Below are positions 54,239-64,000 of a stretch of 64,000 bases of DNA, in pieces. The DNA comes from Larix kaempferi (lineage: Eukaryota > Streptophyta > Pinopsida > Pinales > Pinaceae): contig BSBM01000361.1 of NCBI GenBank assembly GCA_027924585.1, positions 37,865,501-37,929,500 of the forward strand, read 5' to 3'. Every line of letters begins with the position of its first letter. The first letter of the stretch is position 1. The position numbers and the translations under genes were made by a program. The notes beneath the pieces were generated by a model. It saw only the letters and a list, made by a program, of their open reading frames with translations. It was not told where the DNA came from and ran no database searches.

Positions 54239-55201
54239 CTAGTTGTCTCCCAGAAATACATCTCCTCCATCATACTTTTCGTATTCAGAAAACCACTCCC
54301 TGTGAGGAGTCATATGATAAGACGCACCTGAGTCAATCAACCACGAATCATGCTCTGCATGTGTACTTGAAGATGCCAGATACACATGTCCTCCTTCCTC
54401 TGTAGATTCTTTCCCATCTGCGGATGGAGCATCATTAGGTCCTCTTCTTTTATCAGTATTTTTGGATTTACAATCCTTTTTGTAATGCCCAGCTTTACCG
54501 CACTTCCAGTATTTTCTTACAGAAGGTCCTGGAGATTTAGATCTCCCTCTAGATTTAGATCTACCACCTGAAGACTTATTTTTAGATCTGTCTCCAGGGC
54601 GACCTCTTACAAATAAGGCATCCTTGGATGAACTATCTATGGATCTCCGCCTCATTTCCTCCGATAGTAGGGATGCAACCACATCATCAAAGTTTAGCGT
54701 GGTTGCATTACTCCCAATAGCTATAACCAGATTATCCCATGAATCTGGCAAAGAGCACAGCAGACTAATACATTTTTCATCATCAGCAAGTGTAATACCA
54801 ACAGATGTCAACTGACTTACCAGAGTATTGAAGGCGTTTAGATGCTCTGATACAGAGTCTCCATCAGTCATCCTCAGAAGGTACAATTTCTTTCGCAGAA
54901 ATAACTTATTTACCAGGGACTTTGACTGATACAGATTTCCCAGTTTGTCCCATAGCTTCTTTGCACTGTCTTCTCCATATACGTTCACCAATACCGAATC
55001 TGCAAGGCAAAGACGAATGGTGCTCCTTGCTTTTCTTTCCAGCTTTTCCCATTCTTCTTTTACTGCACCAGAGGGCATGGTACCTGGATCTACTGCGATC
55101 CATTGTTCTCTATCTACCAGGAGATCTTCCATCTTGAGCTTCCATAGCTCAAAGATCTGACCATTAAATTTCTCAATCTCGAATCTACAACTGCTCGCCA
55201 T
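54239..55201 (-). pseudogene. gag: Element H gag and protease active site
   Basis: ATG at 55201 begins MASSCRFEIEKFNGQIFELW, the usual copia gag start. The capsid shows LYLLRMTDGDSVSEHLNAFN and LLCSLPDSWDNLVIAI. The CCHC knuckle is CGKAGHYKKDC preceded by KYW in place of the first Cys region, so one zinc ligand (K-Y-W-K-C) needs checking. The protease active site is WLIDSGASYHMTPHREWF. 320 open codons, ending in the premature TAG. Confidence 0.93.
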
Positions 55202-55314
55202 TCTTTAAAGAAAAATAAATCACTGCTGCAAAGCTCCCACTGAAACCAGGTTTATCACAAATCCAAGATCGAGCCAAACCCTTGGAAACAAAGGCGTCCC
55301 TCTGAACCCAAAAA

Positions 55315-55327
55315 TGCTCTGATACCA
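55315..55327 (-). promoter_or_regulatory. Element H primer-binding site
   Basis: In element sense TGGTATCAGAGCA, two bases after the 5' LTR; initiator-tRNA-Met type. Confidence 0.93.
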
Positions 55328-55329
55328 AA

Positions 55330-55807
55330 TGTAAGTTTTAAACCTTAACAGTGAAGTACAAACTTATATCGATTCTTAAGCATTAACAGAAAATACACAA
55401 TGGCACACACATTACACAGAGATTTTCACCTGGAAACCCTTAACCGGGAAAAACCAGCAAAACTTAGAGCCGCATAGCTCCTTTTTCATTATATGTTTAT
55501 TTTACATGTACAATACAATAAATGGTATTCTGCAGCATCTAAAACCCTAATTCGTTTACCCGAATTAGGTTACAACCCTAATTCCATTTACCGGAATTAG
55601 ATAGAGTACAATGGGTTGAAAATCGCGAAAAAGCAAAAAGCAACCCAAAAAATTTTACGGTCCGAAACGAAGGGGGTGGGCCCTGTCGGGATACCCCCCC
55701 CTCTAAACCCCCCCCTCCGGACGCGCCCGACGCAGGAGAATCACTAGTGCCGTAGGGATCATGTTGTACACGCAGTGACCATGTGAAGAGATATAACATA
55801 CCCAACA
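55330..55807 (-). repeat. Element H 5' LTR
   Basis: 478 bp; same ends as the 3' LTR. It contains an additional ~46-bp segment (TTTACGGTCCGAAACG..., about 55656-55702) between two C-runs. Elsewhere it differs at only a few sites from 49283-49714. Confidence 0.92.
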
Positions 55808-55812
55808 TCCCA

Positions 55813-56377
55813 ATGATACCCAAATTCCATTTAATTCCAATAAGACCACATATTTATAGAAATTGGGAGGGTGGATTAGCCACGAAAACTTCCAAAGGAA
55901 CCTTGGATTCATATTGTATGATATGCGAACATGTTACAGTAGAGATCCCATGCCATGGAAAGAAGGGCCATGAAGAGTATTTGGGGTGTTTAGAGGTTGA
56001 TGAGATGGGATGATTTTGGGTGAGGGTGTGTGAGGGTAGAAGTAAACCATGTGAATGGTTTGATTTGATGCATCATTGTATAAATTAAATTGATGCACAA
56101 TGGTCTCACTTGATCGATGTGTAATTGTGTGACTTGATTTCATACTAGGATTTTAGTCATGCAGTTAAATAGGGTGATGTATTTTTAACAATGCAAGTAC
56201 AATATTTACTCGTGATGGACACACGAGTAACTCTTGCCCTAACACAATAATACTAGTTATCTAGGTGCATATTTCATTATAGTTGTGTATATTGTGTGAT
56301 GATGTGCATGTCTTGCATGGGAACATGAAAAGGGGAAGATGCAACTTCAATATGAAGTTTCGTGAAGGGGGGGTGTA
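55813..56377. other. Older retroelement interior, 3' end
   Basis: Continues the sequence left of H. It has no readable frame and ends with GTGAAGGGGGGG (56362-56373), a polypurine tract placed just before the LTR-like start at 56378. Confidence 0.6.
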
Positions 56378-56988
56378 TGTAATGCCCCTACTTGCAATTA
56401 ATTATAATTATAGTTACATAAGAGGAAATAATCATAAGTATGGTAATAATTAAGTGCATACTAGTATTTGTTAAGCTAAAGTAGGATTAGCGCATGGATG
56501 AAAAGTTTCATCCATCCATATAAACCTTATTTTAATAATAAGGAAAAGGGACTTTTATGCGGGGGATAAATTCATTTGGGGTTTCTTCTCTATCTCTAGG
56601 CTATGATTTTGGGGGTCAAATAGTTGCATGAGAGTGGATGATTTCTTGATTATGATGTGAGGATTACCTGTTGGTGCTTATGAGGATTTGAGGGGAAGTA
56701 GAGTTCAACTCCATTTGATTTCAAGGGAGGAAAGAAGATTATGTCTAGCATATCTTTATGAATTGATGGATCAAAGGATATTAGTCAGTAACTGAGGGGT
56801 ATGTTAGGTGGAGAGTTCCCCCCCACACTTTGTTTCCCATCCTTATCACTATTGCTACTAGTATGTCCTGTTGTACACACCTATAAGTCAAGCTTTTCTT
56901 ACTTCATTTCTAGGTATGTTCATTTACTTTCTTCTATTTAGGGTACTTTTAGGAATTTAATTTATGTAAAATAGTTATGTTTTTTTTG
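56378..56988 (+). repeat. 3' LTR start of the older element
   Basis: TGTAATGCCCCTACTTGC follows the polypurine tract, as an LTR should. The right end is not defined because a copia fragment abuts it and no partner LTR lies in the window. Confidence 0.6.
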
Positions 56989-57380
56989 TTATATTAGGAA
57001 TCTAGTAGTGATATTAGAGATAAATTTGTTATTTGAACTTTGCTTTAAACAATTTGATAAATTAGGAACTACACCATGCCACATTTCATATTTATTCTTA
57101 TTTCTAAGAGCATGAGTTGGAATTATGTTTCTTAAATAAATTGTACATAAAACCGCATCACCCCAAAACATCAATTTCACTTTCTTGAAAAATAACATGG
57201 AGTGTAATATATTCAAGATTGTCTTGTTCTTTCTTTTGTTACACCATTTTGTTTCATATGCATCGAATTTTTGCTTTAGTAAATAGACCCAACAAATCAT
57301 GGTGTAATCATAAACAAAAGTCATGAGATATTTATTACCATTTTCAGAATGAACATGCATGGGGATGGATGGGTCTGTCA
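56989..57380 (-). pseudogene. int: Copia integrase fragment
   Basis: In minus sense: VHSENGNKYLMTFVYDYTMICW and VYLLKQKFDAYETKWCNKRK, then directly MLFFKKVKLMFWGDAVLCTI and YLRNIIPTHALRNKNKYEMW. The central part with the second catalytic Asp and the Glu is deleted. Another ~25 codons continue to FLI. It is truncated at 57380 by element K. Confidence 0.85.
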
Positions 57381-59399
57381 TGTCCCAAATTTGGAATTGG
57401 GTCGCAATGGCCTAATCAAATTGGCCCTATTCATTAGAGTTTGTCAAATTGATGCTAAAGGTCAAATATTTGCCAAGGAGGAAAATTACTAGTTTCCTAG
57501 GTTTGGGGTGGAAGCTTTGGGATTTGAAATAATGGGGATAATAAATGGTGTTGGAACATTAGGATGGCATAAATATTTAATAAATGAGATAAATAAATAT
57601 ATAAAAGTGAAAATAAAAGTGGCATTTTATCATGAAGACACATGGAGGAAGTGGGACCCACACAAGCTATAATGTATGTGCCACATGGCATCCTTTTCTT
57701 GCAATTTTGAATCAATGGGAAGCCTAATGTTCTTGGGAAGAGTTATAAGTTCAATAATACTTGTCATGAGTCAATGATGTCGAAATATAGAGGAAGAGTA
57801 ACTCCCATGGAAGAGGAAGAGGCAATTTGGAGCTAGTGAGACACTTGGACTAGATTCCCTAACTCTATGACAACAATGATGAAGATGCTATGACACCTAT
57901 GACACAAATCAGACCTGAAGGCTGACATATGACATATATGACATTTAAAGGCTAAAAATAGACTACAAGAGGGCGCTCAAGGGTGTTAGGGCAACTAAGA
58001 TGCTTCCACATGCGATTTGGTGGAAGTGGGAGACTATGAATTGTTGTACAAGTGGCGTTCTTTGGAATCTCTTCCCAACTTGAGTTGGCATGAGTCTCTT
58101 GGAAGGAATTTGAACCATGGAGGACATTAGAAATTTATAAATGTCAATAACAAAGAATGAAACCATCTTTTTATCATTTTTAGAATTTGCAATTGCATTT
58201 GTGAAGAGGGAGAGCCAGTGGACGACTAGTTTATTGCCTTAGCCAATTTTGAGGGTGAAAGATTCCCATCCAAGTTGGTAATTGGAAAGGCCATTCAGAA
58301 CTTTCATTTGGATCTTTTATGGACTCTTTATTTTTAGGTGTAAGCTACAGGGCAGCTCATGGTTTCTTCTATTTCAACTCACTCCTTCAACCATTTCCAG
58401 TTTTGATGGCATATTCTTGATCCTTGAGGGAGGGCGTTTTTGGTGATCTATTGTACTCTTTGGGAGAGCTTATAATGCCCCATTTATTTTTTAATATGAA
58501 TTAAATACTCTTTTATTCATATCCAAAAAAATTTAGGTCGAAATTCCAAGTAGAAATGTGTAAATCTCATTTTTAATGAAAGAATAGTGCCATGTCACCA
58601 CTACCTTGTTGTGAACCAATGTAATGCTGATGATTTAGAATGAATTGATGATTCTATGATACATTTGTGATTAATATACTTCCATGTATGTATTTTACAA
58701 GTTTCATGTTCTTTACTTGAGCATTTGAAGTATTTTTACTCAGTTTAATTGCATTGGGAGAAGAAATAGTGTCATTTCCCCAAGGGTCGAATGGGTGATT
58801 TTTGAAGCTAAATGGGAGAGGGATGGAACAGATATAATAATAAATTAATGGTGCACATGATACATTAATAAAATACTTAATACATTCCCTACCTCGTTTC
58901 ATAAATTTGAGTGGGTTTGGAGGCATTTGGGAAGCCATTTTCAGTACTTATCCCAGCGGGATTTGAACCCCAAATTACTAGTAAAATTGCATACTTGGTA
59001 CAGAATATTAAGAGAGTTTGCAGATGTATTTTGGTGGCCAAATCTCATACCTGAACATCATATTCAATTCATAATATCATTCATACACCTTCCTTGAATA
59101 TTTGAAGGCATTTGGAGTCAAATTGAGACCTAGAGACCAATACTAGTCAATGGGAAATTACTAGTAAAGTTCCCTACATTGGACAGAATTGAAAGAGGAT
59201 TTGTAGAAGTATTTTAAAGGTACAAAAGCATCCCTTAAACACATATTTATGTTCTAAAATCATCCATATACCTTCTCAAAATATTTGGGAGCAATTGGAG
59301 CAATTTGGGGACCTAGAGCTCAAAACTAGTCAAAGGTCTAACTAGGGAAAAAAGTGAAAAATTGCCATTTTAATAAAATTCCTAACAAGGGACATTACA
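57381..59399 (+). repeat. Element K 5' LTR
   Basis: About 2.0 kb, matching 62116-63496 over its first 1.4 kb with few differences. The last 640 bp have no second copy within the window because the 3' LTR is cut by another insertion. Confidence 0.9.
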
Positions 59400-59400
59400 G

Positions 59401-59412
59401 TGGTATTAGAGC
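59401..59412 (+). promoter_or_regulatory. Element K primer-binding site
   Basis: TGGTATTAGAGC, one base after the LTR; one change from the initiator-tRNA-Met site. Confidence 0.88.
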
Positions 59413-59465
59413 ATGGTCATTTAACCTATGGATTAGGTACATACATTCAATAATAATTGGCAGCC

Positions 59466-62227
59466 ATGTATTACTATTATGATGAATCCTATGAATACAA
59501 TTCTTATGAGGAATATGCAGATGCTTATGAGCAATATGAAGCAGAATGTGAATGGTACGAGGAAGAGGTGCCATCATGCAACACTTCTTACAATTTCAAG
59601 AGAAATGAAGATTATTCTTATGAATTTAAATCTTATGAATATGAGTGTGTCACACCAACCAAGGATAATTCTATGAGTGAGTTCCAAAGATGGAGAGCAA
59701 CATATAAAATCTTGCCCCAACAATATCAAAAATATCAAGAATATCTTGCTTCGAGCAAAAATACACAAAATGCCATGTCTTTTGAGTACTATGCTGAACA
59801 TGTTTTTGAAAATAGGCCCAAAAATGAAGATGTGGAGTTAGCAAAGAAATTTTTATGCCCTTCATGTAAAGAACCTTGGAGTGAGTATCATATATGTGTG
59901 CATGAAATTATGTCCCACTTGAGGAGAGCTTTTGGGAATTCTTCAAAAAGAGATTCCAAAGATATTGATATAAGAAAAACAAGGGGAAAAATGCATCATC
60001 TTGCTTGAAGTATAAAAATGAAGAGACATCACAAGAGCATGAAGAATATTCTATTGAAAATATGGAATATCATATAGAGACACCTTCTAGATTAGACATG
60101 AACCAAAGAGCATCTACTGATGGATGCTTAAACTATGATGGAGTACCTACTGATGGGTGCTCGCACCTCTATGTTGGTGACATAGAGATCACTTTTGAAA
60201 TTGTTGTTGCAATCCCAAGTTCCATTAAGCATGATAATGAAGACCTTGTAGCAGTTGAAGAAGAACCAAGATCAACTTCCCCGTCACCACTTGAGCTTCA
60301 TGAAGCTGGTCCAAGCAAAAATGAAGAAGATGAGGAGGTTCATTTGCAAGAGCCTCATTTTCTTGAAGGGTCCTTAAAGATGAATGAAAATAAGATCCAA
60401 GAATACCTCAGCATTCTCCATGACATTCAAGCATTGGTGTCAAATTCTTGTTGGAGAGCTACTTCATTGGAGGAAACATCCTTCCTTGAAGACATGGAGA
60501 AGATTCAAAGAGAAATGTGCCACATCAAAGGTAATTTCATGTATTTGCTTTTTGATAGAAACCATTTGTTTGAGCTTAATGAATTTTTACATGATGCATA
60601 CTTGAAAAATAATGAGAATATTCATAATCTCACAATTCAAAATGAGCAACTTCTTGAAAAGTTGCAAGATACTTGTTTTTCCTCCTATGTTTCAGATTGT
60701 CAAGTGGTAGATTGTTTGGAGGATTCTCATGACATGGTGGATCATGAGAAATGTGGAAATTTGAATGTGCTTAATGTGTTTGAAGATGAACTTGAAGAGA
60801 TCCAAACACTTGATGTGATGGAAGAGGAACTTGAATTGTCTCTTGATGAAGGTTATGCAATTTTTAAAGAAGAGCATGATTCCTCTACATTGGAACCAAT
60901 CTATGACAAAGGTTTCACACTTTTGAAGGAGCTGCATGATACTACCCATATGGATCCTTTCCATGATGAAACTTCTGCACTTTTTGATCATTTGGGTGAG
61001 TTAGTTCATTCTCCTACATCCTACAATTCCATGTTTTGCAGCATTAGTCTCAATGAAGTATGGGTGAAATGGTTCTTTTTGATGGTGCCACATGAGGAGT
61101 ATGGAACTCCTAGATTTACCTTTTATGATGACATGGTTGGATCACATTCTTATTCACATTTTCAGTAGCATAATTTGTCACTTTATGATGATGCACATCT
61201 ATATGGATGAACCTATGATATGCATTTGAGTCACTTGAAGACTCATGGTTTTTCTTGCTCAACACTTGGTTCATTTGATGTTAGAGGAACTTCATCCAAC
61301 ACTTGGGTGAATAGATTTATAATGGGAGAACATTTTTGTTGGAAGCCACATACTTTGTTACATATTTATGATTCTCACATTCATGGATGTATGGGTGATA
61401 CTTATTTGAGTCCTTTGAAGTCTCCTTGTTTTTTATGCTCATTATTTGCTTCAGATTTTAGTGGAGACTCTTCATTCACTTCTTGGATGAAGGAATACAT
61501 GGCTGAATATTTTGATGCATATAACATACATTTGGATCAGCATTATAGGACATGGGATCCTCACCTATGTCATTGGAGAAGATTTGATGGGTCACTTGAA
61601 GATTGTATGCACTTGGAAAATGGTGGTCTACATGCTTGGAGGTATAAGCACTTTCATGACTCTTTGATGAAGCATCTCCTTGATGTACATTTTCATTATG
61701 TTGTTATGTACTTTGATGATATATATTGTGTAATCATGATGTTTAGAAGAATGCATACAAGAAAATGGAATCCAGGAATCCTCTTATCTGATGGTATGGG
61801 TTGGAGAGCACTCTTAATTGTTGGGGTGCAATACAAGCAATGGGACCCTGGGATCATTTTTGTCTTATTGGTTTCAATTTTTGTTGGGAAACAAGCAATA
61901 TGGGAGATGGATTCCCCACTTAATAAAGTGATTTTTATCAAATTAGTGCAGCAAAAAGCACGGTGGTTCCTCTCTAAAATATTCATGGAAACTCAAAGAC
62001 TCAAGGTTGGGCAATTCAATGGCAACTTCAGAGAATTATACAAAAAGCAGGTTCTTCAACACCCATGTTTTAAATTGATTGAGGACAAGAAATATTGGGA
62101 AGGGAGGATTTTTCATGTCCCAAATTTGGCATTGGGTCACAATGGCCTAATCAAATTGGCCCTATTCATTAGAGTTTGTCAAATTGATGCTGAAGGTCAA
62201 ATAATTGCCAAGGAGGAAAATTACTAG
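59466..62227 (+). pseudogene. Element K long frame: novel protein with chromovirus tail
   Basis: ATG at 59466 opens a Tyr/Glu-rich N-terminus (MYYYYDESYEYNSYEEYADA), then a possible zinc site CPSCKEPWSEYHIC. A one-base shift in the GGGGAAAAA run near 59985 leads to a second frame that continues from about 60005 to 62227 with stops only at 61166 and 61208. It is acidic with repeated DEG/DET phrases (LDEGYAIFKEEHD, YDKGFTLLKELHD, HDETSALFDHLGE) and later many His/Trp. It ends LQHPCFKLIEDKKYWEGRIF, matching the end of element A's polyprotein, and runs into the 3' LTR. About 900 codons; no enzyme domain was recognised. Confidence 0.68.
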
Positions 62228-63496
62228 TTTCCTAGGTTTGGGGTGGAAGCTTTGGGATTTGGAATAATGGGAATAATAAACGATGTTGGAACATTAGGAT
62301 GGAATAAATATTTAATAAAGGATATAAATAAATATATACAAGTGAAAATCAAAGTGGCATTTGATCATGAAGACACATGGAGGAAGTGGGACCCACACAA
62401 ACTAGAATGTATGTGCCACATGGCATCCTCTTCTTGCAATTTCAAATATATGGGAAGCCTAATGTTCTTGGGATGATTTATAAGTTCAATAATACTTGTC
62501 ATGAGTCAATGAGGTTGGAATATATAGGAAGAGTAACTCCCATGGAAGAGGAAGAGGCAATTTGGAGCTAGTGAGACACTTGGGCTAGATTCCCTAGCTC
62601 TATGACAACAATGATGAAGATGCTATGACACCTATAACACAAATCAGACCCGAAGGATGAAATATGACATATATGACATGTCAGGGCTAAAAATAGACTC
62701 CAAGAGGGCGCTCAAGGGTGTTAGGGAAGCTAAGATGCTTCCACATGTGATTTGGTGGAAGTGGGAGACTAGGAATTGTTGTACAAGTGGCGTTCTTTGG
62801 AATCTCTTCCCAACTTGAGTTGGCATGAGTCTCTTGGAAGGAATTAGACCCATGGAGGACATTAAAACTTTATAAATTTCAATAACAAATAATGAAACCA
62901 GCTTTTGATCATTTGTAGAATTTGCAATTGCATTTGTGAAGAGGGAGAGCTAGTGGATGACTAGTTTCTTGCCTTAGCCACTTTCGAGGGTGAAAGATTC
63001 TCATCCAAGTTGGTAATTGGAAAGGCCATTCAAACCTTTAATTTGGAGCTTTAATGGAGTCTTTATTTGTAGGTGTAAGCTACAGGGAAGCTCATGGTTT
63101 CTTCTATTGCAGCTCACTCCTTCAACCATTTCCAGTTTTGATGGCATATTCTTGATCCTTGAGGGAGGGCGTTTTTGGTGAGCTATTGTACTCTTTGGGG
63201 GAGATTATAATGCCCCATTTCTTTTTTAATATGAATTAAATTCTCTGTTATTCATCTCTAAAAAATTTCAGGTCAAAATTCCAAGTAGAAATTTGTAAAT
63301 CTCAGTTTTAATGAAAGAACAGTGCCATTTCCCCACTACCTTGTTGTGAACCAATGTAATGCTGATGATTTTGAATGAATGGATGATTATCTGATACATT
63401 TGTGATTAATATACTGCCATGGATGTATTTTACAAGTTTCATGTACTGTACTTGAGAATTTGAAGTATTTTTACTCAGTTTTAATTGCATTGGGAG
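62116..63496 (+). repeat. Element K 3' LTR, first part
   Basis: TGTCCCAAATTTGGCATTGG onward aligns with the 5' LTR to ATTGCATTGGGAG, where the L-family LTR starts. GGGAAGGGAGGA upstream (62097-62108) serves as polypurine tract. Confidence 0.9.
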
Positions 63497-64000
63497 TGTT
63501 AGGATATTCCTATACTCCATCCTAGTCCTAGCAGCATTTTCATTATTTGCATTTTCAGTGATGCATGCACTTTTAGGGTTTTCATGCATTATTTAGGGTT
63601 TGCATGCATTTGTATGCATCCCAGTCATCAGTCCCAGCACCTAGCCCTCAGTTAGCTAGCCCCCGGAGCTTCCTTCCACTCAGTTTCAACCCTCCTAGAG
63701 CTTAGTGCGCCCTCCTTTCACCTACTGCATGAGAAAGGAGCCCTTCTTACCTACCACTTCTGTTTAATTTAGTTATCTTTAGTTCCTTCCTTGATTTAAG
63801 GATTAACTGACTCTTAACTGACCTTAGCACTCCGATGGACCTCCAGTGAGACTTGACTTCCCATTCCGACTTCAGTTAGCTCCTCATGCGCCCTCCACTG
63901 AGCCTCTTTCATTCAATTAGTTCCAGTTACACTCAGTTACACTCAGTTACACCTACCACACTCAATTATACTCAATTTGAATGATGGTTGACAATTACTT
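63497..64000 (+). repeat. Copia-type LTR (family L) inside element K
   Basis: Starts TGTTAGGATATTCC within the K LTR and shares ordered blocks with 539-1247 (CATGCATTTG..., CAGCACCTAGCCCTCAGT, GGAGCTTCC, CTCCTCATGCGCCC, ACTCAGTTACACTCA). It runs past the window end, so whether it is a solo LTR or a full element is unknown. Confidence 0.75.

Larger units (their letters stand above)
49283..55807 (-). mobile_element. Element H: Ty1/copia retrotransposon
   Basis: Minus-strand copia element with LTRs 55330-55807 (5') and 49283-49714 (3'), TSD TCCCA at 49278-49282 and 55808-55812, and a tRNA-Met primer site. Gag, protease, integrase, RT and RNase H come in copia order. The coding region is broken only by two stop codons and by the solo LTR at 50713-52167. 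It is otherwise nearly complete and one of the best-preserved autonomous-type elements here. Confidence 0.94.
57381..64000 (+). mobile_element. Element K: chromovirus-derived non-autonomous element
   Basis: 5' LTR 57381-59399, primer site at 59401, one long decayed frame, a polypurine tract and the 3' LTR from 62116 on, itself interrupted at 63497. The LTR starts TGTCCCAAATTTGG and ends GGGACATTACA, similar in style to element A. No RT or integrase core is present, but the last codons before the LTR match the end of a chromovirus polyprotein. The right end and target duplication lie outside the window. Confidence 0.88.

Overview
The window looks like intergenic DNA from a very large plant nuclear genome, most likely a conifer. 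No host gene, tRNA or rRNA gene was found. Almost every base belongs to a stack of nested retroelements, including a Penelope-like element (PLE) with a GIY-YIG endonuclease of the kind known in plants from conifers ('Dryad'). Ty3/gypsy chromoviruses, a Tat/Ogre-like element, a Ty1/copia element and several non-autonomous LTR elements make up the rest. The species cannot be fixed from the sequence.

Layout. An old element carrying a 59-bp tandem repeat (1860-2202, 48598-49282, 55813-56377) was entered by chromovirus A (2203-48597). Three insertions lie in the integrase/chromodomain end of A: the PLE (7550-12849, 9-bp target duplication), non-autonomous gypsy element B (12923-43104, TSD TTGCA) and short-LTR element G (43730-46667, TSD AGGAG). 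The right LTR of B is split by C (16011-42915), a 5.5-kb element of unknown class. C is split by Tekay/Del-like chromovirus E (17598-39011, minus strand, TSD ATAAA). One LTR of E is split by Tat/Ogre-like element F (18134-30571, TSD TCWGC). The chain old element > A > B > C > E > F is six levels deep. To the right are copia element H (49283-55807, minus strand, TSD TCCCA), which holds a solo LTR of the E family (50713-52167, TSD TGTTG); LTR and copia fragments (56378-57380); and chromovirus-derived element K (57381 to beyond the window), whose 3' LTR is itself interrupted by a copia-type LTR at 63497.

Most interesting points. (1) The PLE is a head-to-tail partial tandem with three pseudo-LTRs, each carrying a type I hammerhead ribozyme motif; the inverted copy keeps the whole conserved core. 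(2) F lacks reverse transcriptase and integrase but keeps gag-protease and an archaeal-type RNase H. On its antisense strand it carries a four-exon gene of about 408 codons with plant-mobile-domain-like sequence, whose exons join in frame with a single nonsense codon. (3) G is the youngest element (3 differences between its 215-bp LTRs) and encodes only a long coiled-coil protein. (4) E carries a 600-bp, 11-bp-unit GC-rich minisatellite in its leader. (5) K has replaced pol with an unrelated 900-codon frame but keeps the last residues of a chromovirus polyprotein.

Nearly all coding regions are broken by nonsense codons, many explained by C-to-T (or G-to-A) changes, as expected for old methylated repeats. 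Element boundaries rest on LTR pairs, primer-binding sites, polypurine tracts and target duplications read directly from the sequence. Family names rest on recognised protein motifs. All percentages are eye counts over short stretches.
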